64,000 nt of DNA from Ornithodoros turicata (Eukaryota > Arthropoda > Arachnida > Ixodida > Argasidae): positions 104,625,962 through 104,689,961 of the forward strand of contig NC_088202.1 in NCBI RefSeq assembly GCF_037126465.1. The letters run 5' to 3'. Position numbers and translations under genes: made by a program. Below, one piece after another: positions 1-9,646 of the stretch. Positions within the stretch are counted from its first letter, which is position 1. Every line of letters begins with the position of its first letter. The notes below the pieces were generated by a model, which did not search any database, was not told where the DNA came from, and was given only the letters and a program-made list of their open reading frames with translations.

Positions 1-437
1 CAAGTCCGGGTCACCAGTTTGTGGCAGTGACATCGTACTTTATTCTGGAGCGCTGCAGGGAAACGGCCCGCTGCAGACAAGACAGGGCACCCAGAATATC
101 GGCGCGCGAAGGGCAGAGCGCACAGCCGTCGTCGTCGTCACCGCTACAGTATACAGAAGAGACATGAACACTGCAGGTGCAGGGCGTTTCAAACCGTCGA
201 TGCTCTTCTATGCAGCGGAGCAGCACCTCGAAATCGCGTTTGCAAGTGCACGGACACAAGGTTTTTTGCGGACATGCGACTTCTCCGCCGTTTTTACCAT
301 AAAGTGGTGGTGTCGTAGCAGTGACGGCACTTGTCTATTCACATGTGCTCAAATTTACACAGGGTCATTTTGAAAAAGCAGCGAGCAGATACATAGAAAA
401 GGAATGAGTTAAGGCGGAGATTTGGACAGGTTGGTAC
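1..437. other. Anonymous sequence
   Basis: No recognisable gene, repeat boundary or motif. Short open frames exist on both strands but show no domain and overlap each other. Confidence 0.5.
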
Positions 438-554
438 ATAACTACGTAAAAACAGCGCAGAGACCGGACACGAAGAAGAGATAAGTGCACACACAGAGCG
501 CTCTGGGTGTGCACTTCTTCGTGTCCCGTCTCTGCGCTGTTTTTACGTAGTTAT
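438..554. mobile_element. Short palindromic MITE, about 117 bp
   Basis: The segment is an almost complete inverted repeat. It starts ATAACTACGTAAAAACAGCG and ends with the reverse complement of that, with further matching arms (CAGAGAC, GGACACGAAGAAG) and a centre near 500. No open frame of note. No clear target duplication is visible at the edges. The form is that of a non-autonomous DNA transposon, superfamily unknown. Confidence 0.75.
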
Positions 555-640
555 AGAAAAGGCAATACAGAGCACATAGTTCTATAACCGAAAGCGTTGT
601 TGTATTCACTGATCCCGAGTGTACGTATAGCACACATGGG

Positions 641-800
641 TATACAGCGGGTGTTTCATTTAATATGTCACAAAATAGACTTTTCTGATGTCACTGGTGT
701 TTGTCATCGACAAACTTTTACCGTGACTTGCAAGCACGTGATCGATTTTCAGTCGCGAGTAATAATATTTTCTGAATAGAAATCTGGAATGTGCCAAGTC
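641..800 (+). mobile_element. Single end of a TATACAG-type DNA element
   Basis: TATACAGCGGGTGTTTCATT at 641 resembles the termini TATACAGGGTGTTTCA at 32743 and TATACAGGGTG at 23963. No matching inverted partner was found nearby, so this is probably a truncated copy. The right limit is arbitrary. Confidence 0.35.
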
Positions 801-811
801 GGCGCAACGTT

Positions 812-860
812 TTGTTTGTTTGTTTGTTTGTTTGTTTGTTTGTTTGTTTGTTTGTTTGTT
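812..860 (+). repeat. (TTTG)n microsatellite
   Basis: About twelve uninterrupted TTTG tetramers, followed by a TTTC/TTTT-rich stretch. Open frames made of KQTN repeats on the minus strand come from this microsatellite. Confidence 0.95.
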
Positions 861-1177
861 TTCTTTCTTTTTGGTTTTTCTTGTCCGAAACATTTCGTCT
901 TCTCCCCAAATTTGAACACAAAACACATTACCCTACAATGATAATAGCTGGGGAAAAAAATTAAATTTTCTTTGAAGCGCAAATTGTCGACCGCGTTAAG
1001 TACTCCGGCACGCAATGTACAAAACTGTGGAAAGGAACGATGAGTCTCCCCTTCAGTTCCCTTTTCCATGCTAGTATATGCTGCATGCATGCTAGTGTAT
1101 TCCATGCTGCATGTAATGCCTAGCCGCACGGCGAACGTAATAATGGGACGGCAGTAACGCGAATGGAATGACATCGT
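861..1177. other. Anonymous sequence
   Basis: AT-rich with a small local repeat of GCATGCTAGT around 1065-1110. No gene or recognisable element. Confidence 0.5.
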
Positions 1178-1408
1178 TCTCCCCTAGAGGCGTACGCCTT
1201 TTCTGTTACAATCAGGGGCGAATTTAGGGGAGGGAGCCTGAATGTCCTGACCCCCGCTCAATTTCAATTTACATAGAGTTTCAATTGACCTTGGTGGCAT
1301 AATAGCATTCTCTCCAAGGCAGGACCCCCCCTCAGAAAAATCGTGGATCCGCCTCTGGTTACAATTATGTCCTGCATAATTGTCACAAAAAACGAGTACG
1401 CCTCCGGA
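1178..1408. mobile_element. Core of a CACTCTTAAA-family MITE, split by a hAT MITE
   Basis: The flanks of the hAT-like insertion at 1213-1357 join to give the palindromic centre seen in the copies at 6079-6327 and 9388-9646: GGCGTACGCCTTTTCTGT on the left, then a short AT spacer, then ACGAGTACGCCTCC on the right. The outer arms of this copy are missing. Confidence 0.7.
1213..1357. mobile_element. 145 bp hAT-type MITE with 8 bp target duplication
   Basis: The element begins CAGGGGCGAATTTAG and ends in a sequence whose complement is CAGAGGCGGATCCACGA, so the termini form imperfect CAGNGGCG inverted repeats typical of hAT elements. It is flanked on both sides by the identical octamer GTTACAAT (1205-1212 and 1358-1365), the length expected for hAT. 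No coding capacity. It sits inside the core of another MITE. Confidence 0.88.
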
Positions 1409-1572
1409 GCAGTGCACCAATGCGCTCTTTGGATCAGCTATCCGGCTGTCGATTTCGTGTTCATCCGCCTGGTTCACATACAGGGGCGACGCCGCAAAAC
1501 AGCCGCAAAAGACGCTTTAGTATTCGTTTTCAAAGTGACTGGTAAACAGCGCTGGCGGTTCTGTCGTTCCGT

Positions 1573-1803
1573 ACACTCTTAAAAATGAACTTCACCACAT
1601 AGCACGCCCCTAGCCAACCATCACCCCGAATGCCAACGTTCTCGCCCCCGATTTGTTGAAAACGAGAGGCGGAGCCTATTTTGTGCTGTACATAATGAGC
1701 ACAATATAGGCTCCGCCTCTCGTTTTCAACAAATCGAGGGCGAGAACGTTGTCATTCGGGATGATGGTTGGCTAGGAGCGTGCTATGCGGTGATTACGAG
1801 TGT
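1573..1803. mobile_element. CACTCTTAAA MITE, copy A
   Basis: Palindromic element with terminus ACACTCTTAAAAATGAACTT and subterminal TAGCCAACCATCA, folding around about 1690. The right end is shortened (GTGATTACGAGTGT). The empty site in the opposite palindrome arm reads TTCCGTAGGTGAG, whereas here it reads TTCCGTA-CACTC...GAGTG-TAGGTGAG. This indicates a 2 bp TA target duplication. Confidence 0.88.
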
Positions 1804-1872
1804 AGGTGAGATAGCGTGCTCTTATCATGGATGATGACGAAATGCGCCGCGAGCGCTGTGAACTAGTGGGGT

Positions 1873-2140
1873 ACACTCTTAAACATTAGCTACACCACAT
1901 AGCACACTCCTAGCCAACCATCATCCCGAATGACAACGTTCTCTCCCTTGATTTGAGGAAAATGGAAGGCGTACGCTTGTTTTTTTTTTTTTTGTTTTTT
2001 TTCTTGTACCAATTATGCCGAACATAAGGGGAAAAAAAGGCCCCGCCTCCCGTTTTCAACAAATCGAGCGAGAACGTTGTCATTCGGGATGATGGTTGGC
2101 AAGGAGCATGCTATGTGGTGTAGCTAATTTTTAAGAGTGT
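1873..2140. mobile_element. CACTCTTAAA MITE, copy B (variant termini)
   Basis: Same family as copy A but with subterminal ATTAGCTACACC instead of ATGAACTTCACC, and a T-rich expansion in the centre (1980-2003). It is flanked by GGGGTA and TACCCC. It forms the centre of the larger palindrome. Confidence 0.85.
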
Positions 2141-2342
2141 ACCCCACTGGTTCACAGCGCTCGTGGCGCATTCGTCATCATCCAAGATAAGAGCCAGCTA
2201 TCTCACCTACGGAACGACAGAACCGCCAGCGCTGTTTATCAGTCGCTTTGAGAACGAACACCAAAGCGTCTCTTGTGGCTGTTCCTAATCTTTCATAGCC
2301 CCCGTGCGTTAACCAGGCGGATGAACACGAGATTGACAGCCG

Positions 2343-2495
2343 CCCAAGCAGCACAATGTACTGAAAGTCAAGTGCAATAGGGGTGGCCGGTATGTGTCTT
2401 ATCAAAGTTCTTTAGTTTCAGAATTCTGTTTAAGGCCTCCCACCTACCCGTCCACCCCTATTGCACTCGACTTTCAGTACATTGTGTTGCTTGGG
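2343..2495. mobile_element. About 150 bp MITE with CCCAAGCA inverted ends
   Basis: Inverted termini CCCAAGCAGCACAATGTACT and its complement at 2476-2495, extending through GAAAGTCAAGTGCAATAGGGGTGG on each side. It interrupts the right arm of the large palindrome. The matching position in the left arm is uninterrupted. Confidence 0.82.
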
Positions 2496-2545
2496 AGGAT
2501 AGCTGATCCAAAGAGCGCATTGGTGCACAGCTCCGCGCAAGAAAT

Positions 2546-5114
2546 GTGTTAACTGAAACCAATTAATTACTCGGAAAAATCACTTAGTGTCGATGCATTT
2601 TTTTTCTTGGAATATGTTTCGCTGAAGGTCCCGATGCATAAAACAGAGGTTCCGTGCGAAGTAAAAGTTAAAAGTTAGCATGCTTATTTAATGAGTGAGT
2701 GCATGCAAATGAGCCGCACACTACTCAGTTCATGGCCGATGTCCCAAGGACCTCTACCAAAGAGAAATTTCTTCGATGGCGCCACCTGTTCACGAATTAT
2801 CCGGCCGGGGGATTTCGGTGGGACACCTGGTATACGAATCGCCCTAGCCCAACAACGCTTGCAGCCTTCTCCTCAAGCACTTCATTGTTTCTGCCTCGTT
2901 CAGCGCTGTTCCATCAGAAAAGAAAGCTGGCGTGGGAGCCTGCAAATAACAACACAGGTGATATCGATTTCCCGATTGCACGTTTCTTTTCAGTGCATTT
3001 TTTCGAAAGCTTTCTAGCGAAGTAATAGAGCCGAATAAACTACGAGAGCTTACACAGAATGCCATTTGCAATGTAGGTAATCGAAGGCCGTCATCTCAGG
3101 TGAGCGTCGTTTTTTGGAAGGCTTTCATTCTATCTCTTTTCCATTCTCGCTTACTCTACAGTATGTATATGTTACGATACAGCGAATGGAAGAGAAAGAA
3201 GTAGAACGTTGTGACAGAATTATTAAAAGCTTGCATTTTGATGCATAAAACCTCATGACGACCGACGCAATACTCTCAGCCTAGTGTAACGAAAGAGAGA
3301 GGAAACGTGCGCACATACAGAAAAGCGTAGAATGCGAAAAATGGTCATATGATTGTAAAAGGCGTGAAATCACAAGTTACTGCTCACATGTTGTCTTTCA
3401 GGTTTAATCCAGCTATACAGCGTCTATACTCATTTCAGAAACAAAGCTATATTGGAGTGTATAAAGACCGCTACATTGTGTTCTACATATCGCCTGGTTT
3501 GTAAGCAGAACACACACCTAAAAATGGCACATACGCCATATGTATATACCAATGCGAGCAGAACATCCTTCACGGTTCAATGACTTACGCGAGAAGAAAA
3601 CTGGAACATGTTGTGAATGGTGTACTTCTAGTGAACGTGTGAATGGTGGACCTCTGAACAGCGGACATGAAAATGGTGAATAGCGAACTTGCAAGTAGAG
3701 CGCCGGAGCAGTAGTTTTCCGGGGTAGGGGTGGGGGTGGGGGGTGAGAATTTATGTTGGGAGTAGCAGAACAAGTCGGGAAACGAGTTTATTTTCTCTTC
3801 TCTTTTTTTTCCTTACAAACAAACAAACAAAACTGGAACATCAATACTAGGCGACCTGTAGAAGATGGTTGATTGCAACATTGTGAGATGTTCTCAACCA
3901 TTGGAAACAATCCTGGACATCTCCCCACTGTTTCACGCAGTTCACAGTTGCGGCAATTAAGCTTTTACAGCGGTACCTGTTACCGGGTACGTTTCAGAAG
4001 ATCGCCGTGTCTGTGGAACAAAAAACCCCTCGCCTCTCCGTGCCAGAGAGGAGGAAAAGAGAGAGTGACAGGTGCGCGCGTAGGTGTGGAAAGGGAAAGC
4101 GGCGCGAAGGGGGCGGCAGCTGTGTGCGGGACAGGGCAATCAAACGGAAGCACACATTCGTTTTTTAGCACATCGGAAGCGTTCCTGGGAAACAAACCTA
4201 AAACAAAAAGGAAGCTTTCAAGTCCAAGATCAGCAACCTGGTGCCAGCCACTTCAGATGAATCAGGTGCTTGGCGTACCATATTTTCGAAACAGTTATCG
4301 TAAAGACATTCCAATCTGCAGTCTCTTCTGATCCTTCCAACCATTCTAAACCTCCCTACTGTATACCGACGCCGCGGTAAGTAAGCAAACTAGGGTGAGC
4401 AGTGTGACGCCACAGGGACGCTGACGCCCCAAAAGTGCGTTTCTCGCATTATCTTGATTCCCTGACGCTTGTACCATTACCATAATTAAAAGTTAAACGT
4501 GATCAGCTGCAGAACTGTCGATACCTGTGACATCTGTGTGTAGCACGTTATACTCGTGTTGCAAGTGTTAAATGTGTTAAAGTGTTAGTATGCAATGTGT
4601 CAAAAGTGTCAGGAAGTTATAATAAAAATCGCTATAAAAGCAGAAAGGTTCGAAGTCAATAAGATAGGCGGTGTCTTTTAAAAACGTAAAAGTTCGTTCG
4701 AAGAAGGGAATGAGCTGCTCATCACACAGCAAAACGATTGGGTGAAGAGGTAAAGGTTGCTTTTAAAACACAGAAAAATAACGTTGATGATGGCCTTCAT
4801 AAACTGGCTACGTGATGAGGATAAGTACGATGGAGAGTCTCCCTCCGCAATGCGCGCACTGCGGTGATTCCTCCCCCTGAACCAAGAACCCGTGCGTTAG
4901 GGAGGTACGCCCCGACCTTAAACGGGGTAGGAACATCGTGTAGTCTACTTGATGGGCGATGAGCCAGGTTTCCTATCTGGAGTTTAATCCCGAGTTTATA
5001 TGGAGTTTAAGGTGTACCTTGCTATTATTTTGTGTTTTCGAGAAGTTCTGCCACTCGTTATTGATAGCCCTCTTTATGATGAGTCTTAAATCCTGGTATG
5101 AAATCTCGAAATGT
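2546..5114. other. Anonymous sequence
   Basis: About 2.6 kb without a convincing gene or element boundary. Small items seen: a G/T-rich run at 3720-3745, an AAAC microsatellite at 3818-3832, and overlapping short open frames around 3870-4330 with no recognisable domain. Confidence 0.5.
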
Positions 5115-5505
5115 GCACTCTTTAAAATTAACTTCACCGCATAGCACGCTCCTAGCCAACCATAATCCCGAATAATATCGTTATCTGCTCAGGGGCTTAA
5201 TCGCTTCATCGTTGTTACGGTCGTTACAAGCTAACGAATGGCGGGAAATTCAAAAAGGTGGGCACGTGACACATTGCGCGTAACGTGTACCACGGCCTTC
5301 ACGTACCGTGCGAAAAGCGCCGTGCACGTGTTTTTTCATGTGCCCACCTTTTTAAATTTCCCACCCACCTTTTTGAATTTCCCGCCACTCGTTAGCTTGT
5401 AACGACCGTAACGACGATGAAGCGATTAAGCCCCTGGGCAGATAACGATATTATTCGGGATTATGGTTGGCTAGGAGCGTGCTATGCGATGAAGTTATTT
5501 TCCTG
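5115..5505. mobile_element. CACTCTTAAA MITE, copy C with a replaced core
   Basis: Outer arms match the other copies (CTTCACCGCATAGCACGCTCC, broken here for length; TAGCCAACCATAATCCCGAA; mirrored at 5440-5500). The usual CTGATTTGTTG...CAAATCAG core is absent and a different palindrome occupies it. Immediately right of the copy, at about 5506-5550, lies a half core (CTGATTTGTTGAAAACG), which suggests two copies joined by recombination. Confidence 0.78.
5190..5436. mobile_element. 247 bp palindromic element inside MITE copy C
   Basis: Perfect 18 bp inverted termini CAGGGGCTTAATCGCTTC, followed by mirrored ATCGT-GTTACGGTCGTTAC and GCTAACGA-TGGCGGGAAATT blocks. The right arm carries a duplicated CCCACCTTTTT-AATTTCCC block. 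No coding capacity. Confidence 0.8.
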
Positions 5506-5554
5506 ATTTGTTGAAAACGTGAAGCATACGCATTTTTTTGTGACAGTTATGCTG

Positions 5555-5800
5555 TTCACAATCGTTTGTTGGGCAACGCGGTTCAGTCCGTCATGTACAT
5601 CATAGTTCCGATATCTCTCAACGCACATTACGTCTGAACCATTTCGCGAACCGGTAACCGCCTAAAATTTCTTCGGTTCAGTTCCGGTTCGTTTCAAGGC
5701 GAGAAAAAAATATTTTGGTTCGGTTAAGTTCCGGTTAAGCGAAAAATACGGGTTTTTAGCGGTTTTCGGTTCGGGTTCAGTTTCGGTTCTGATCCCTACA
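5555..5800 (+). repeat. GGTTCGGTTCCGG-rich dispersed repeat
   Basis: Dense runs of GGTTCGGTT, GTTCCGGTT and GTTTCGGTT follow GGGCAACGCGGTTCAGTCCG and CATTACGTCTGAACC. The same sequence occurs in reverse complement at about 62240-62475, so this is a dispersed element rather than simple sequence. Confidence 0.75.
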
Positions 5801-6078
5801 TGCGACACCCGTTTCGGTTTTCAAACCTCGATAATCCGTACCTAATCGAAGCGACGTTCCTGTAGAGCGTCCTTTGCCTGCATGACAGACACGTTTTAGG
5901 AGAAGCCAACTTTAACCACTTTTAATGCACTGGGTTTAATGGACCAGACCAGTGGTAGCATCACTCGCGCAACCACTAATGGAGCAAGCCGCATCAGCGA
6001 AAAGTTCATATATTAGCGTCACATATTGGCGTCGTTGAGTTGGGAGAACCGTGTTAATTTTATCGTGTGCAAAGCTAG

Positions 6079-6327
6079 ACTCTTAAAAATGAACTTCACC
6101 GCATAGCACGCAACTAGCCAACCATCATCTCGAATGATATCGTTATCTGCCCTGATTTGTTGAAAACGGGAGGCGCACGCCTTTTCTGTGACAATTATGA
6201 ACAGCATAAGTGTCACAGAAAAGGCGTACGCCTCCCGTTTCCAACAAATCAGGGTAGATAACGATATCATTCGAGGTGATGGTTGGCTAGTTGCGTGCTA
6301 TGCGGTGAAGTTCATTTTTAAGAGTGT
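6079..6327. mobile_element. CACTCTTAAA MITE, copy D
   Basis: Nearly perfect palindrome of about 249 bp centred near 6203. Arms carry ATGAACTTCACCGCATAGCA, TAGCCAACCATCATC, CTGATTTGTTGAAAACGGGA and GGCGTACGCCTTTTCTGT. Open frames on both strands across it are artefacts of the palindrome. TA follows the right end. Confidence 0.9.
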
Positions 6328-6348
6328 ATCTGTACTTTATATTTTCTC

Positions 6349-6912
6349 TTGCGCTACTCTAAAAATGCGCCTGTAAAAGTAAGAGAGACAGTATATCAAG
6401 CTCATGTACTTCCAATACTGGATATATGCCTCTGTTGTATGGGATCCCGAGCAGGAATTCCTGAAGAAGAGAGTTCAGACAGTGCAAAACCAGGTTGCAA
6501 AATTTGTTTCGGGGAAATACTCCTTTACAGACCGTTCCACTGATATAAAGTTAGAATTGCTCTATGAGATATACAGCGGTGACACGGGGCTGGATAGGGA
6601 AGACTTTATCAAGGTACCTGAATACATATCAGCACGGGTTGACCACTTAGAAATGATTAGACCATACCTTTTCAGTACTGACATCATTTTTAAACAATTT
6701 TTCTTCTGCAGCACAATCCCACATTGGAATTCACTCTCATCCAATGTTACAAATTCATTAAATAATGCTACATTTTTGTCTAGATGGAGGGCTTTGTCTA
6801 GCTAGCATATACTGAGTGTCGTTGTCTGCTTGTGATTTTTGTATTGTATAATATCCACTCCCATGCTATAACGCCCTTGGTATAGGGTATAGTAAATAAA
6901 CAAATAAATATT
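6349..6912 (+). mobile_element. LINE 3' end (C-terminal part of ORF2)
   Basis: A broken frame begins in NAPVKVRETVYQAHVLPILD and continues, after a +1/-1 shift near 6410, as YASVVWDPEQEFLKKRVQTV, NQVAKFVSGKYS and later IPHWNSLS. YASVVWDP followed by QN-AV/VAKFVSGNY-like residues is the typical C-terminal segment after the reverse transcriptase in CR1/Jockey-type LINEs. The 3' end shows CCCTTGGTATAGGG and an A-rich TAAATAAACAAATAAATA tail at 6892-6912. The 5' part is missing and the copy is inactive. Confidence 0.8.
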
Positions 6913-7190
6913 GAAATACATGTTCCGTTCAGCGGAGTTCTGGATTATATGGATGTGCATGGCATAGAACCACGGTTTCAACAACGAGCCACATTAAGCA
7001 GAGAAAATATCACAGCAGTTAGGCGAAAGAAATAGAAATTGTAGTTCGTAAATTACATATCTTACAACTACCTCACGACGTAATTGACGTCGTGAGATAA
7101 CTGTGATTATACGCGACGTAAGCAATTATAAGAGTGGTCGGTCCGCGGATTAGTTTTGCCAACCTGAAGGCGCGTTAGCGCGCTCCGAAA
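6913..7190. other. Anonymous sequence
   Basis: No gene seen. A short inverted repeat CTCACGACGTAATTGACGTCGTGAG (25 bp, quoted as CTCACGACGT / ACGTCGTGAG) at about 7072-7096 could form a small hairpin. Confidence 0.5.
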
Positions 7191-7199
7191 TTTCAGCAC

Positions 7200-7395
7200 A
7201 TCGTATTTAACCTCCTTCTGGGCAAGTCATCCCCACATCATCGTCATCATGTATCTCCCTCTCTCCTTCTCGGAAGGCGGCTTGTCTATGTTATTCGCAC
7301 TCTGCCACCGAGTTTCTGGCGTCCTCGGCCGGGATCGAACCAGCGACTAGTCGGACAATTTATCAACTGAGCCGGTAAACCAGGTTCTACAACCA
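7200..7395 (-). mobile_element. tRNA-derived SINE
   Basis: Read on the minus strand, a polymerase III B box GGTTCGATCCC lies at 7331-7341 and an A-box-like CGGCTCAGTTGA at 7363-7375. The body continues GGCCGAGGACGCCAGAAACT and CGGTGGCAGAGTGCGAATAA, ending near a CATCATCGTCATC-rich tail around 7225-7250. This looks like a tRNA-headed SINE with a body and tail, not a working tRNA gene, because the acceptor stem is not conserved. Confidence 0.72.
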
Positions 7396-7399
7396 TTTG

Positions 7400-8750
7400 G
7401 TTATAGATTCTCCACGATAAGGACTCAATCAGAAATAAGTGGGCAATTCGCAACATGCTTCCTACACGAATTTCATAGAGCTATTGGAGAAGGTCAATAG
7501 ACAGTTTATATAGTAGCAATATACTTTTTTATTGGGACAATGAATCCCCAAGCACAAAATGTCAATGACACAGCAAAAAATGTTTGGTAACAAATGGCAA
7601 ACATTACGACCTAACACCCAAACTTGTCCTGTCGTTGCTTGTAATATAATGTCGGTTTTCAACGCGTAGTAGTAGTTGTTGCTTTTGTATCCTCCTTTTT
7701 GTTATCGTTTTTCCTTTTCAACAGGTTTTAATGGGCTCCTGAAAATATTGTGAGAATGTCTTCCTTCATGCGTCTATGCCGTGACTTGAGTCACGGACCT
7801 ATGTGCCGTAGGCGACCACTCTGGAAAGCGCAAATAAGCTGCCGGTCCTCCCTTTCCCCTTTCCCGCTTTCCTCTCTCCCGAGAAACGTAGGCCTACCTA
7901 GGTAGGCAAACCGCTCTTGTACTGAACGTTAGAACCCCTTTTCTGGAAAGCGGTTGTCCACACTCACTTTGAAGCTGTGTATGTTATTGTGTATAGTACG
8001 TGTGGTCTGAGAAATTATTTACTTTCCTGTGTGTACGTTATAGTTAGGATTATACTCGGAACGTGTCGATGTAAGCAGTGCCTATACCTTGAATGTTCCC
8101 CTTATATAAGCGCCAGTTTATCATCCTATCGAAAGCACGCTTCAATCATACCGGCACATAAATCGCTAGCAGCATTATGTGGCATATATGCTTTTTCTTT
8201 CTGTAAAACCACGTTTCATTGCCAGGTTTTATATACGTTTCAATTGTTAAACGATCATTTGCGAACACACAAAAAATTAAGTGTCTATGCACTACATTTT
8301 TGTGAAAATTTTGGGGCATCTCATGATTTCTTTTTCAGTAATGGTCATGTGATAACGAAAAAAATGGGGATGTGGGTTGCGACGAAGCTACCCCAAGGCT
8401 CCAACTGGCTACCCCAGGACGCTTACACACAGAAAATAGAAACAGTTCAACGAGTTAAAATGATGGAGTTCGATATTTTTCTTTCATTTCCAATTCCACA
8501 TGTAGTTCAAAAGTTTGTTTTCATTTCTTCAGAGTATGGAACAAATATGTGTAATATAGTGCCTGTGTCAAATATTTGTGTGAAATAATGTCATGAAATA
8601 TAAATATAAACAGCTATTATTAGCATATCTCTAATCCCCTCACTATAATTAAAAAGCTTTAGAAACTGTGCGTTTAATACATATATGTTGTCAACAGACA
8701 TCCTGAGCACAACGCACGACAGTCAACAAATGACTAAAGCAATCTGTAGT
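7400..8750. other. Anonymous AT-rich sequence
   Basis: Contains a 203-codon open frame at 7977-8588 with no recognisable domain, no clear start context and strongly AT-biased composition. I do not call it a gene. No element boundaries seen. Confidence 0.5.
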
Positions 8751-9060
8751 CTATAGGCAGCGTATGCACAGCGCATAATAGACAGGACATGAATAAGAAA
8801 CCAATATGTAGCCTATAGGCAGCCTATGCACAACACGCAGCAGACAGAACATAAATAAGAAACCAATTTGTAGCCTATAGGCATCGTATACACAACAAAC
8901 AAGAGACAGGACATGAATAAGAAACCAATATGTAGCCTATAAGCAGCCTATGCACAACACGAAATAGACAGCACATCAATAAGAAACCAATATGTAGCCT
9001 ATACGCAGCCTGTGCAGAACAGGCAATAGACATAACATAAATAAGAAGTTGATACATAGT
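8751..9060. repeat. 62 bp tandem repeat, five copies
   Basis: CTATAGGCAGC-like starts fall at 8751, 8813, 8875, 8937 and 8999, an exact 62 bp period. Shared words are AAGAAACCAATATGTAGC, CCTATGCACAACAC and ATAGACAGGACAT. Since 62 is not a multiple of three, the overlapping open frames are not meaningful. Confidence 0.93.
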
Positions 9061-9387
9061 CTTTGTATTGATAGTTGGCAATAAAAAGTGAATATCAATA
9101 AGAACGCGGTAGAGTACATAGAAAATACATATGATGCTAAAAGAAAAACAATCATTTTTATAGGCCTCTTTCCGTTTACAAACAAAAGACGCCATTGTTG
9201 TGTGGGCAACCACACGAACGCGACTCCCGATTGCCGTATGTAATTGCAGATTGATTCAGGTGTTGTCGAATGGTAATTTCTGGCAAACTGTGTCACATTA
9301 TTCTCATTGTCCCAGTCTCTCTGTTAATTTGTTTTGCCCACACCGGCATTGTGACGTCACCCGCGGAAACTGGTCTTCCTGGTTTCC
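9061..9387. other. Anonymous sequence
   Basis: AT-rich, no recognisable gene or element. Confidence 0.5.
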
Positions 9388-9646
9388 ACACTCTTAAAAA
9401 TGAACTTCACCGCATAGCACGCTCTTAGCCAACCATCATCTCAAATGATATCGTTATCTGCCCTGATTTGTTGAAAACGGGGGGCGTACGCCTTTTTTGT
9501 GACAATTGTGACAATTATGAACAGCATAAGTGTCACAGCAAAGGCGTACGCCCCCCGTTTTCACCAAATCAGGGCAGATAACGATATCATTGGAGATCAT
9601 GGTTGGCTAGGAGCGTGCTATGTGGTGAAGTTCATTTTTAAGAGTG
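9388..9646. mobile_element. CACTCTTAAA MITE, copy E
   Basis: Palindrome of about 259 bp, centre near 9520. Arms ACACTCTTAAAAATGAACTT, TAGCCAACCATCATCTCAAA, CTGATTTGTTGAAAACGGGG and GGCGTACGCCTTTTTTGT, mirrored on the right. The left centre has a small duplication GTGACAATT-GTGACAATT. Confidence 0.9.

Larger units (their letters stand above)
1405..2545. repeat. Large palindrome with nested MITEs
   Basis: The left arm (about 1405-1872, without the inserted MITE at 1573-1803) is the reverse complement of the right arm (about 2141-2545, without the inserted MITE at 2343-2495). Shared arm segments include CTTTGGATCAGCTATCC, CGTGTTCATCCGCCTGGTT and CAGCGCTGGCGGTTCTGTCG. The centre is the MITE copy at 1873-2140. 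Each arm lacks the insertion carried by the other, so each serves as the empty site for the other. Confidence 0.85.

Noticed and set aside
749..1174. Protein with KQTN repeats
   Set aside because: The repeats are the translated (TTTG)n microsatellite.
6019..6376. Opposed protein-coding frames around 6.0-6.4 kb
   Set aside because: Both encode the same peptide because the sequence is a palindromic MITE.
7977..8588. 203-codon open frame on the plus strand
   Set aside because: AT-rich, no recognisable domain, biased toward hydrophobic and Cys/Tyr codons, and no nearby gene signals. Chance openness is likely.
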